8,220 bases of DNA from Nitrospirota bacterium (GCA_020348185.1 CP070743.1:1228303-1236522), one strand, 5' to 3'. Positions 1-6,833 are shown, counted from the first letter of the stretch. Program-made: numbers and translations. Notes: generated by a model from the sequence alone, not told the origin.

Positions 1-677
1 TTTTCAAAATTCATACGCCCTGTAGCGGAAACGCCATGAAGAATCCCTTTTTTAACATCTAATACCCACAAAGACCCGCCATAGGGGTGACTCTGGGGAT
101 CGTTAGATTCCTCTCCTGCAAAATACAGCGTATCCAGAAATCCATACCTTCCACCTTCCAGCAGGGTTGAGGAACAGAATCGAGAAAACCCATCGTGACT
201 CTTTCCGCGTTGATTAATTTGGTGCGCTTTGATGACGATCTTACCCTGACGATCGAAGACTGAATCATAGGCCATTCCGCTATTCACGATTCTTCGCGTA
301 TTCGGATCAAGGTCAATGAAGCTGATTCGGGCTCCTGTTAATGTCGTCCCATTTTTTAAAGCGTAGGCGTATCCTGCAGATCCCCGCAATTCATGATTGA
401 TGAGCACTCGGACGGTGTTGCTGGTCAATCGGAACGCTCCGATACCATCGAGTACCCCAACCGGCTGATAGTGATTGGGATAAAGTTTTTGTTCAACCGT
501 CGGAAGTCTATCGCCAACGGTAAAGAGGGATGTGACCTCCCACCCATGAAACCCCTTCATCATTGGCCCGACAGGTGGCGTTTTGGATTCCGAACTGATC
601 AGTATCCAAATCCCAAATAGGACGAAAGACAACAACCCACTTATCAGTAATCCCCTAGAAAAGGTTGGAATTTTCAC
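1..677 (-). CDS. DUF839/PhoX-like exported protein, C-terminal part outside window
   Basis: The frame is open from an upstream TAG (768-770) to the left edge, so the C-terminus is missing; 225 full codons are visible. I chose the GTG at 675-677; a TTG at 720-722 is the alternative, and neither has a well-placed ribosome binding site. The N-terminus has basic residues followed by a hydrophobic stretch (GLLISGLLSFVLFGIWILI, about residues 9-27) without a clear cleavage site or lipobox, so it is a signal peptide or membrane anchor. The mature part contains VRVLINHEL, RISFIDLDP, FSRFCSSTL and LYFAGEESN followed by a glycine-rich segment. These resemble the NHE, RFCSA.L and TGEE signatures of the DUF839/PhoX beta-propeller family, which includes calcium-dependent alkaline phosphatases and many proteins of unknown activity. 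Phosphatase activity is not shown here, because the metal site cannot be judged from this fragment. It lies in the same frame as the upstream MBL gene, 90 bases after its stop. Confidence 0.62.
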   Translation of the reverse strand, partial: MKIPTFSRGLLISGLLSFVLFGIWILISSESKTPPVGPMMKGFHGWEVTSLFTVGDRLPTVEQKLYPNHYQPVGVLDGIGAFRLTSNTVRVLINHELRGSAGYAYALKNGTTLTGARISFIDLDPNTRRIVNSGMAYDSVFDRQGKIVIKAHQINQRGKSHDGFSRFCSSTLLEGGRYGFLDTLYFAGEESNDPQSHPYGGSLWVLDVKKGILHGVSATGRMNFE

Positions 678-698
678 AGGCTTGTGCTTTGGGAATAG

Positions 699-712
699 GG
701 AGGTCTCCCTCC
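699..712 (-). promoter_or_regulatory. GGAGG-GAGA-CCTCC hairpin upstream of the PhoX-like gene
   Basis: On the minus strand a perfect 5-bp stem (GGAGG/CCTCC) encloses GAGA, a GNRA-type tetraloop; an alternative register pairs AGGGAG with CTCCCT. The GGAGG is the only good Shine-Dalgarno-like sequence near the start of the PhoX-like gene, but it lies 30 bases upstream of the GTG and would be buried in the stem. The pairing is directly visible; any role in translation control is inference. Confidence 0.35.
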
Positions 713-729
713 GTAAATTCAATTCAATG

Positions 730-767
730 AAAATGTTGACTTTATCAACAGCCCGTTGGGCCTTGTT
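730..767 (-). terminator. Weak terminator-like hairpin pair after the MBL gene
   Basis: Directly after the MBL stop codon, reading the minus strand, GCCC-AAC-GGGC (761-751) is followed by TGTTGA-TAAAG-TCAACA (750-734) and then TTTT (733-730). The second stem is perfect but AT-rich and the T tract is short, so termination would be partial at best. AACA at 747-750 on the plus strand (TGTT in the transcript) can pair in either structure, making the two hairpins partly exclusive. Confidence 0.33.
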
Positions 768-1652
768 CTAAATACTGGGAGCTTTAACACCTTGGAAGCT
801 TTGGACTAATCGGTTTAGTTCGAGTCGCATATTTGAAGACGGTAAGTGGACGCGGCTGCCATGTCCAGGTAATACCCATTCGAATGGGTAATCCAGTAGG
901 AGCCTGGTCGATTGATGAAGCTGTTCTTCATTCCAGACATAGACTGACGGAACCTCCAGAGATTTCGTATCCCGGTCCCACCAAAGGTGATCACCCGTGA
1001 ACAAAAATCTTTGTTTATACAACAGAGCCATGCTGCCCGGCGTATGGCCAGGAACGGGGATAATCAAAAAATCGGGACTCATTTGAAAGGGATGGCGTTC
1101 GTTTACAATCCATTCTGCCCCTGGCACCGCTTCCGCATCGTCCGCATGCGTGATTCGAGTCCCCTGAAACCGAGTGGCATAGCGGGCAGCCTCGGCCACA
1201 TCATCTTCATGGCTTAAAAAGATGTATTTAATGCCTCCCAATTGATCAAAGGCTTCCAGGAGACGGCTTACGTACCGTGGAGAATCGATGAGCCAGTTTC
1301 CTTCCGGATGGCGAATGAAATAGGCATTTGCTCCGAAAGATTTTTCTGAATTAAAACCGGTATAGTACACCTCACCTTCCAACAGAAGAGGAAAACTGTC
1401 TTGAGCCCGACATAAAATATTTTTATCAGGGTGAATGGTCCCAATAGAGCCAACGGGACATGCAAGAAGAGAACGATACGCCTCAAGCGTTTCGAGCTCC
1501 GTCACCGGTTGATACGAAACCGATGAATACTCCCCTATTTCCCGAAAACTCAAGGGAGCTAATTGACGACAGGTATCACAGTTAATACAGGTATGATCAA
1601 CGAAGAAGTTTCCTTCCACGTTTGTCGAAAGGCGTTTTCCCCGGTTCGCCAT
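768..1652 (-). CDS. Ferredoxin-domain metallo-beta-lactamase fold hydrolase
   Basis: A 294-residue fusion. Residues about 15-75 form a small ferredoxin-like domain with C22, C25, C28 and a distant C65 followed by Pro, the ligand pattern of a single 4Fe-4S cluster. Residues about 95-275 form a metallo-beta-lactamase fold: LSHEDDV (H148, D150, D151), a conserved H169, PVPGHTPGS (H203), FTGDHLWWD (D221) and LPGHG (H264). The canonical HxHxDH is thus replaced by H-E-D-D, so only part of the usual dinuclear site is present. Similar HxDD variants occur in ferredoxin-MBL proteins of bacteria and plants, whose substrates are unknown as far as I know; glyoxalase II-like thioester hydrolysis or redox-linked chemistry are guesses. 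The ATG at 1650-1652 has GGAG seven bases upstream. It is transcribed divergently from the citrate synthase operon and probably runs toward the PhoX-like gene. No signal peptide is seen, so it is probably cytoplasmic. Confidence 0.85.
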   Translation of the reverse strand: MANRGKRLSTNVEGNFFVDHTCINCDTCRQLAPLSFREIGEYSSVSYQPVTELETLEAYRSLLACPVGSIGTIHPDKNILCRAQDSFPLLLEGEVYYTGFNSEKSFGANAYFIRHPEGNWLIDSPRYVSRLLEAFDQLGGIKYIFLSHEDDVAEAARYATRFQGTRITHADDAEAVPGAEWIVNERHPFQMSPDFLIIPVPGHTPGSMALLYKQRFLFTGDHLWWDRDTKSLEVPSVYVWNEEQLHQSTRLLLDYPFEWVLPGHGSRVHLPSSNMRLELNRLVQSFQGVKAPSI

Positions 1653-1696
1653 GCTTAATCTCCAATTCTCAAGGACACAAGTCGAGGGACATCCTC

Positions 1697-1725
1697 ACTA
1701 CACCGCCTTTTTTCAGATTTGTCAA
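1697..1725 (-). promoter_or_regulatory. Sigma70-type promoter for the MBL gene
   Basis: On the minus strand a perfect -35 TTGACA (1725-1720) is followed by a 17-base spacer containing an A6 run and a -10 TGTAGT (1702-1697; four of six matches to TATAAT). Transcription would start near 1690, leaving a leader of about 40 bases that includes the GGAG site before the ATG at 1652. No competing promoter of this quality is seen for the gene. Confidence 0.5.
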
Positions 1726-1927
1726 ATTCCACATAAAGAAGTTACGCTTACAAGCCTCGAATGTTCCAATCAGGAGAAAGGCGTGTCCCCTGGCTGGGTT
1801 CTTTCAACTAAAAACAAAAGAGTATTCAAAAATACACTGCTACGGCCTTTGTCCTCTTTTTTAATAACGCAAATTTCTTGACTCCACAACATTTTGAATC
1901 GACAGCAACCCCACCATGAAAACAGGA

Positions 1928-1933
1928 TATAAT
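1928..1933 (+). promoter_or_regulatory. Possible -10 element upstream of citrate synthase
   Basis: A consensus TATAAT hexamer lies about 118 bases before the citrate synthase ATG. No -35 hexamer sits at standard spacing and there is no extended TG, so it would need an activator or another sigma factor, or it may be chance in this AT-rich stretch. Confidence 0.22.
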
Positions 1934-2050
1934 ATGAATATGGACAAGTGTGGTAAAGTAGAGATTTTTCCGGCCCGTGGCCACCGTCATTAAGCCAAGT
2001 ATATGATTAATAGGCCCAAACAACTCTTGCACATTATCAGGTGAATCCTC

Positions 2051-3196
2051 ATGCGTGACTTCTTTCCAGGGTTGGCTGGCGTGCCAGCGGCCAAATCAAC
2101 GATCAGTTCGGTAGACGGACTTCAGGGCATCTTGGAATATCGGGGAATCCGGATTGAAGATTTAGCCCAACAAAGCTCCTATACAGAAACGTGCTACTTA
2201 TTGTTGTTTGGCCGTCTCCCAACAAAACCGGAATTAGAAAAGTTTCATGCCGATCTTACCTATCACCGTCGGATCAAATATCGGATTACCGATCTGATTA
2301 AGTGTCTGCCGGAACAAGGTCATCCGATGGATGCCCTGCAAGCCGCCGTGGCGGCCCTAGGGATGTACTATCCGGTTCAAAGGGTGGAGGAGGAAGAAAC
2401 GCGCTACTGGTCGGCCGTTAGACTTGTCGCAAAGCTTCCGACTATTGTCGCGGCGTTTGCCCGTATTCGGCGGGGTGATGATTACATTCAACCACGTGAT
2501 GATCTTTCGTTTGCCGAGAATTTCTTTTACATGATGTTTGAACGTGTTCCCAATCAAACTATGGCCAAGGTATTTGACACCTGTCTCATCCTTCATGCGG
2601 AACATACCATGAATGCTTCGACGTTTAGTGGTATGGTCACCGCCTCTACCCTGGTCGACCCCTATAGTGTCATTTCTTCAGCTATTGGAACCTTGAAGGG
2701 CCCCCTTCATGGTGGAGCCAACGAGGCGGTGATACATATGCTGCAGGAAATTGGCTCAACTGAAAACGTCCCAGCCTACATCGACAAGAAACTACATGAC
2801 AAAGAAAAAATCATGGGATTTGGGCATCGGATCTATAAAGTAAAGGATCCCCGGGCGATTGTGCTGCAGGAGCTTGCCAAGAAAATGGAACCCACGGAGG
2901 ATAGTGGAAGACTCTTTCACATTGCCCGTGCCGTTGAACGTGAAATGGGACACCGCGTGGGACACAAGGGAATTCGTCCAAACATAGATTTTTACTCAGG
3001 CATCCTTTACCATCAGATGGACATTGAGACAGACCTCTTCACTCCTATTTTCGCGATGGCTCGGGTTGCGGGATGGCTCGCCCATTGTTTTGAGCAATAT
3101 CAGGAAAACCATCTTTTCCGCCCCACTCAAATTTATGAAGGTCTCCACAATCAACAGTATGAACCTCTGGAATCCAGACAACACCCAACTCTCTAA
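2051..3196 (+). CDS. gltA: Citrate synthase
   Basis: This gene encodes a complete 381-residue citrate synthase, which condenses oxaloacetate and acetyl-CoA to citrate and CoA in the cytoplasm. The length fits the short bacterial/archaeal dimeric type rather than the 430-residue hexameric E. coli type. The N-terminal region has VDGLQGILEYRGIRIEDLA, a family hallmark. Substrate-binding H185 lies in LHAEHTMNAS, and the catalytic triad residues are H220 (PLHGGANE), H259 (GFGHRIYK) and D313 (NIDFYSG). The C-terminal arginine region (HLFRPTQIYEG) is also present. A 2-methylcitrate synthase is possible by sequence alone, but no prp genes are nearby and the fumarate reductase neighbours favour TCA use. 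The ATG is preceded by AGGTGA six bases upstream. It heads the operon; the next gene starts 66 bases downstream. Whether the enzyme also runs in reverse (citrate cleavage, as in some anaerobes) cannot be read from the sequence. Confidence 0.95.
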   Translation: MRDFFPGLAGVPAAKSTISSVDGLQGILEYRGIRIEDLAQQSSYTETCYLLLFGRLPTKPELEKFHADLTYHRRIKYRITDLIKCLPEQGHPMDALQAAVAALGMYYPVQRVEEEETRYWSAVRLVAKLPTIVAAFARIRRGDDYIQPRDDLSFAENFFYMMFERVPNQTMAKVFDTCLILHAEHTMNASTFSGMVTASTLVDPYSVISSAIGTLKGPLHGGANEAVIHMLQEIGSTENVPAYIDKKLHDKEKIMGFGHRIYKVKDPRAIVLQELAKKMEPTEDSGRLFHIARAVEREMGHRVGHKGIRPNIDFYSGILYHQMDIETDLFTPIFAMARVAGWLAHCFEQYQENHLFRPTQIYEGLHNQQYEPLESRQHPTL

Positions 3197-3241
3197 TTCA
3201 GTTCCCCCACCCTGTTCGGCTACAGTCTTCGGCCACGCTAG

Positions 3242-3259
3242 CCCTTTATTAAGAAAGGG
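3242..3259 (+). promoter_or_regulatory. Hairpin covering the frdA ribosome binding site
   Basis: CCCTTT (3242-3247) pairs perfectly with AAAGGG (3254-3259) around a six-base loop. The AAAGGG arm is the only Shine-Dalgarno-like sequence before the flavoprotein start, so folding would hide it. The spacing from this arm is 3 bases to the ATG at 3263 and 9 bases to the ATG at 3269, which supports the second ATG as an alternative start. The pairing is visible; a regulatory role is inferred. Confidence 0.35.
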
Positions 3260-3262
3260 TCT

Positions 3263-4981
3263 ATGCCCATGACCACCCATACCTACGATGTGGTCGTGAT
3301 CGGAGCCGGGCTTGCCGGGATGCGGGCAGCCTTATCCGCGCATCAACATGGGGCATCTGTAGCTATTCTGACTAAGGTCCATCCGGTCCGCAGTCATTCT
3401 AACGCAGCCCAGGGAGGCATCAATGCGGCTCTCACCGATCGAGGAGACAAGTGGGAGGAGCATGCCTTCGAGACGGTGAAGGGCAGTGATTACTTAGGCG
3501 ATCAAGATGCCGTTGAAGTGCTGGCCCAAGAAGCTGGAAACGATATTATTGCCTTAGAACATATGGGCGTCATTTTTAATCGGAATGAGGAAGGCCGCTT
3601 GGGAACTCGTCGCTTCGGCGGTCAGAAACGGGCCAGAACGTTCTTTGTGTCAGATTTTACTGGGCAAGCCATATTGCATGTGCTCTTTGAACAAATTCTA
3701 GAAGCTCGCTTGCCGGTTTTCGAAGAATGGTTTGTCACGTCTATCCTTAAAGACGATCATGGCCGCTGTGCAGGGGTTGTGGCATTCGAAATCCGAAGTG
3801 GAAAATTTTCTGTGTTTCATTCTAAAGCCATTATATTAGCCGCCGGAGGGTTAGGACGAGTATACGAGCCAAGTACAAATGCCCTGATCTGCACGGGTGA
3901 TGGCATGGCGTTGGCTTACAGAGCCGGCGCTCCCCTCATGGATATGGAAATGGTCCAATATCACCCAACGACATTAAAGGGAAAAGGGTTATTGATTAGT
4001 GAAGCGGCGCGAGGCGAAGGGGCCTATCTGCTCAACCGCCTGGGAGAACGCTTTATGGAGAACTATGCGCCCAACATGATGGAATTGGCGTCACGGGATG
4101 TTGTGTCCCGAGCCGAGCAAATCGAGATTAATGAAGGGCGAGGGGTGAATGGCTGTGTGCTGTTAGATTGTCGGCATTTGGGCAAACAGTTCATTCAAGA
4201 CCGACTCAGTCAGATCAACGAAGAAGCCAAAACGTTTGCCAATATCGACTTAACTGAAGAAACCCTTCCAATCCGGCCCGGCATGCATTATCAAATGGGC
4301 GGAATCAAAACGGACATTGACGGACGATGTTGGGATATTCAGAAAAATTGGAACGGCGTCCCAGGCTTGTTTGCCGCCGGTGAAGCGGCCTGTGTCAGCT
4401 TGCACGGCGGCAATCGTCTTGGAGCTAACTCACTCCTAGACACCGTCGTGTTTGGAAGGCGGGCGGGGCTATGCGCGGCCCAGTTTGCTAAAGAGAATCC
4501 AATTTCTCCTGTTTCCGAAAACGCTTGCGAGGATGATCACCTACTGGTGACTTCGCTTTTGGCGCGCAAAGGCAATGAAGATACCGTCGCAGGGATTCGA
4601 CATATCATGGGCACGACGATGAACCGGCACTTGTCAGTTTTTCGGGACCACGAGGGGATGCAAACCGCTCAACAGATCATCCGACAATTAAAAGAGCGCT
4701 GGGAGGGTGTGGCCATCAAGGATAAAGGACACGTCTTTAATACGGGACTGATAGCGGCATTGGAACTTCGTTTTATGCTTGATTGTGCCGAGACCATCAT
4801 TGCTGGGGCCCTGACCCGAAAGGAAAGTCGAGGAGCCCACTTCCGCACCGATTATTTGGAACGGGATGATGAACATTGGCTCAAGCACATTCTCCTTTAC
4901 CATTCCACTGAAGGTCCTCCTCAAATGGATTATCTTCCCGTCTGCATTACCCAATGGGAGCCGCAGACCCGAGTTTATTGA
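3263..4981 (+). CDS. frdA: Fumarate reductase / succinate dehydrogenase flavoprotein subunit
   Basis: A full-length 572-residue flavoprotein that interconverts succinate and fumarate. The N-terminal Rossmann motif (VVIGAGLAG, residues 11-19) binds FAD, and H45 in RSHSNAAQGG matches the histidine covalently joined to FAD. Active-site candidates by family position are H234 (VQYHPTTL), R278 (SRDVV), H343 (HYQMGG) and R385 (HGGNRLGANSL). The C-terminus has the typical RGAHFRTDY.ERDD.HWLKH. L-aspartate oxidase is a related flavoprotein, but the adjoining iron-sulfur subunit argues against it. The ATG at 3263 is annotated, but the in-frame ATG at 3269 has better spacing to AAAGGG and may be the true start. 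The stop overlaps the next start by one base (TGATG). Succinate oxidation versus fumarate reduction cannot be told from sequence, so sdhA is an equally valid name. Confidence 0.93.
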   Translation: MPMTTHTYDVVVIGAGLAGMRAALSAHQHGASVAILTKVHPVRSHSNAAQGGINAALTDRGDKWEEHAFETVKGSDYLGDQDAVEVLAQEAGNDIIALEHMGVIFNRNEEGRLGTRRFGGQKRARTFFVSDFTGQAILHVLFEQILEARLPVFEEWFVTSILKDDHGRCAGVVAFEIRSGKFSVFHSKAIILAAGGLGRVYEPSTNALICTGDGMALAYRAGAPLMDMEMVQYHPTTLKGKGLLISEAARGEGAYLLNRLGERFMENYAPNMMELASRDVVSRAEQIEINEGRGVNGCVLLDCRHLGKQFIQDRLSQINEEAKTFANIDLTEETLPIRPGMHYQMGGIKTDIDGRCWDIQKNWNGVPGLFAAGEAACVSLHGGNRLGANSLLDTVVFGRRAGLCAAQFAKENPISPVSENACEDDHLLVTSLLARKGNEDTVAGIRHIMGTTMNRHLSVFRDHEGMQTAQQIIRQLKERWEGVAIKDKGHVFNTGLIAALELRFMLDCAETIIAGALTRKESRGAHFRTDYLERDDEHWLKHILLYHSTEGPPQMDYLPVCITQWEPQTRVY

Positions 4982-5946
4982 TGGATACCACCTTCCGCAT
5001 CAGAAGATATAATCCGGAAGTCGAACACCCGGCGCCATTCTTTCAAGAGTACGGGGTAGAGTTAGAATCCTCCGATAGTGTGCTCGATGGGCTCATCAAG
5101 GTGAGAGAAACACTTGATGACTCGCTGGGCCTCCGGTGTTCCTGCCGCGGCGCTATTTGTGGCTCCTGCGGAATGCGCATTAACGGCCATGCCGCCCTGG
5201 CCTGCAAAACCAAAGTTGTCACGGTGGCACCTCAGGGAGGGACCATACACGTCGAACCCATGAATAACATGCCGGTGATCAAAGACTTAGTCACCGACAT
5301 GAGCCCCTTTTGGAACAAAATTCGTCAAGTCAGTCCTTGGCTTCAGCCAAAAGGTCCTCCTCCTCAATCAGAATACCTCGCACCTGCCGAGGATATGAAA
5401 CATCTCTCTGGTGTAATGACGTGCATCATGTGTGGAGTGTGTGTCTCCGATTGCACCGTATTAGAAATCGATTCCAAATTTGTCGGGCCGGCCGCCTTGG
5501 CAAAAGCCTACCGATTCGTGGCTGATCCCCGTGACGCTTCCTCACAAAAACGATTAACCACTCTCAATGAACCAGGAGGCATGTGGGATTGCACACGTTG
5601 TATGGAATGTGTTCAGGCCTGTCCCAAGGGCGTGGCCCCGATGGATCGCATTATGTCTCTGCGTGCCAAGGGCATGGCGGCCAAGGTTCCCTCCACTTGC
5701 GGATCTCGACATGCCGAAGTCTTTACTGACATCATTCGCCAGAAAGGCCTTTTGGACGAACCGATGTTGGCTGTTCGGACCTTAGGACTACGGAATTTGC
5801 CAAGAATCCTTGGCATGATTCCGCTTGCTATTCGCTCACTCTTACGTGGGAAAGTTCCGGTTTCCGGGCCACTGCACCGGCCTATTTCAGGCATTCATCA
5901 GATCCGGCGGATTTTCCGCCGAACAAGACAGAAGAGGAAATCATGA
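4981..5946 (+). CDS. frdB: Fumarate reductase / succinate dehydrogenase iron-sulfur subunit with extra Cys and HdrC-like tail
   Basis: A 321-residue electron-transfer subunit linking the flavoprotein to its electron partner. The 2Fe-2S ferredoxin domain carries C55, C60, C63 and C75. The C-terminal ferredoxin domain has C148, C151, C154 with C214 for a 4Fe-4S cluster, and C158, C204, C210 for the third centre. C207 (in CTRCMEC) fills the place left open in E. coli-type subunits, where a 3Fe-4S cluster forms, so a second 4Fe-4S cluster is likely, as in archaeal E-type enzymes. About 75 residues beyond the E. coli FrdB length end in a basic tail (RRIFRRTRQKRKS) with LGLRNLPRILGMIPLAIRSL before it, resembling HdrC/GlpC tails and perhaps helping membrane contact. 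I chose the ATG that overlaps the frdA stop (TGATG) by translational coupling; an in-frame ATG at 4954 inside frdA would add nine residues but has no ribosome site. It overlaps the next gene by four bases. Confidence 0.92.
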   Translation: MDTTFRIRRYNPEVEHPAPFFQEYGVELESSDSVLDGLIKVRETLDDSLGLRCSCRGAICGSCGMRINGHAALACKTKVVTVAPQGGTIHVEPMNNMPVIKDLVTDMSPFWNKIRQVSPWLQPKGPPPQSEYLAPAEDMKHLSGVMTCIMCGVCVSDCTVLEIDSKFVGPAALAKAYRFVADPRDASSQKRLTTLNEPGGMWDCTRCMECVQACPKGVAPMDRIMSLRAKGMAAKVPSTCGSRHAEVFTDIIRQKGLLDEPMLAVRTLGLRNLPRILGMIPLAIRSLLRGKVPVSGPLHRPISGIHQIRRIFRRTRQKRKS

Positions 5947-6833
5947 AATACGCCTTTTTCCCAGGATGCGTTTCGAAAGGCGCGTGCCCCGAGCTTTACC
6001 AGTCTGTGATGAATGTCTACCCCAAACTTGGCATCGAACTGGAGGAGATGACCACAGCTTCCTGCACCGGCGCCGGGGTCTTACAGGAAAAAGACCAGAG
6101 GTTGGGAGACACCCTCAACGCACGCACCTTTGCGCTCGCTGAACGCAAAGGTCTTCCTATCATGACCATTTGCAGTACCTGCCAAGGAGTGATGAGCCAG
6201 GCGAATCAGCGTCTTACCCGTGACGCAACCTATCTGGCTGAGGTCAATCACGTGTTGAAAGAAGAGGGGTTAACGTATCGAGGCACGACACACATTCGTC
6301 ATTTTGTCTGGATTCTTCTGGAAGATGTGGGAGAAGAAGAACTCAGAAAACATATCAAGAAACCGTTGACGGGACTGCGGGCGGCTCCGTTTTACGGCTG
6401 CTATCTTCAACGTCCCAGTGAGGCCTTAGGCTTTGAACAAAACCCGGACAGGCCAGAAGCATTAGAACGAGTCATTGAGATTCTGGGAGCAGAAGTCGTC
6501 GACTTTCCAGGGAAGAGTCGCTGCTGTGGTTTCCCCATTCTCACCATTAATGAACCCAATTCACTGACTATGGTGGCCACGCATACAAATGATGCTAAGG
6601 CCTATGGCGCCGACATCATGGTCACGCCATGTCCGCTCTGCCATCTCAACTTGGACGGGATGCAAACCAAAGCTGCTCAGCAACATAACACCTCGATCGA
6701 TCTTCCTATCCTCCATCTTCCTCAACTCCTTGGACTCGCGATGGGCATCGGCCCAAGGGCTATTGGTCTTTCCCGGAATCTGGTTTCCGCAGACGCAGCC
6801 ATGGGGAAAATCGGGATACGAACATCAGCCTGA
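5943..6833 (+). CDS. HdrB/SdhE-like protein with two CCG-type cysteine domains
   Basis: A complete 296-residue protein related to heterodisulfide reductase subunit B and to SdhE of E-type succinate dehydrogenases; annotation pipelines usually call it CoB-CoM heterodisulfide reductase subunit B. Domain 1 has C9 (FFPGCV), C41 and the CxxC pair C77/C80; its central motif reads SCTGAG rather than CCG. Domain 2 has C153 (YGCYLQRP), C194-C195 in RCCGFP, and C230/C233 in CPLC, the full five-cysteine set that in HdrB holds noncubane 4Fe-4S clusters. No transmembrane segment is seen. The start overlaps the frdB stop by four bases (ATGA) and has AGAGG upstream, so it is made with FrdAB. It probably replaces the haem-containing SdhC/SdhD anchor and passes electrons to or from quinone, or from a thiol as in the TfrAB fumarate reductase of methanogens. 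A genuine heterodisulfide reductase role is unlikely without HdrA. Confidence 0.88.
   Translation: MKYAFFPGCVSKGACPELYQSVMNVYPKLGIELEEMTTASCTGAGVLQEKDQRLGDTLNARTFALAERKGLPIMTICSTCQGVMSQANQRLTRDATYLAEVNHVLKEEGLTYRGTTHIRHFVWILLEDVGEEELRKHIKKPLTGLRAAPFYGCYLQRPSEALGFEQNPDRPEALERVIEILGAEVVDFPGKSRCCGFPILTINEPNSLTMVATHTNDAKAYGADIMVTPCPLCHLNLDGMQTKAAQQHNTSIDLPILHLPQLLGLAMGIGPRAIGLSRNLVSADAAMGKIGIRTSA

Larger units (their letters stand above)
1653..2050. other. 398-base divergent intergenic region
   Basis: No credible gene lies here: short open frames on both strands lack ribosome binding sites, recognisable motifs and coding character. It separates the minus-strand MBL gene from the plus-strand citrate synthase operon and should hold both promoters. 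The minus-strand promoter is clear. On the plus side I see only an isolated TATAAT (1928-1933) without a matching -35 at 16-18 bases; TTGACT at 1878 and TTGAAT at 1894 are at the wrong distances. I see no strong operator-like palindrome. Confidence 0.6.

Noticed and set aside
393..771. Plus-strand open frames opposite the PhoX-like gene
   Set aside because: They run antisense to a minus-strand frame with clear family motifs, and show no ribosome site or recognisable domain.
987..1217. Plus-strand open frame inside the MBL gene
   Set aside because: It is fully antisense to a well-supported fusion protein and has no motif of its own.
1622..2032. Small open frames on both strands of the divergent region
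   Set aside because: No ribosome sites or family features; they overlap each other and the promoter, and their composition does not look coding.
2996..3280. Open frames on both strands across the gltA-frdA junction
   Set aside because: They overlap the conserved C-terminus of citrate synthase in other frames and have no conserved motif.
4954..4980. Upstream ATG for frdB giving nine more residues
   Set aside because: It lies within frdA, has no ribosome site, and the residues before the ATG at 4981 are not typical of the family; the TGATG overlap is the better start.
5567..6142. Alternative frames over frdB and the frdB-hdrB junction
   Set aside because: They are shadows of two genes with complete cysteine motif sets in their own frames.
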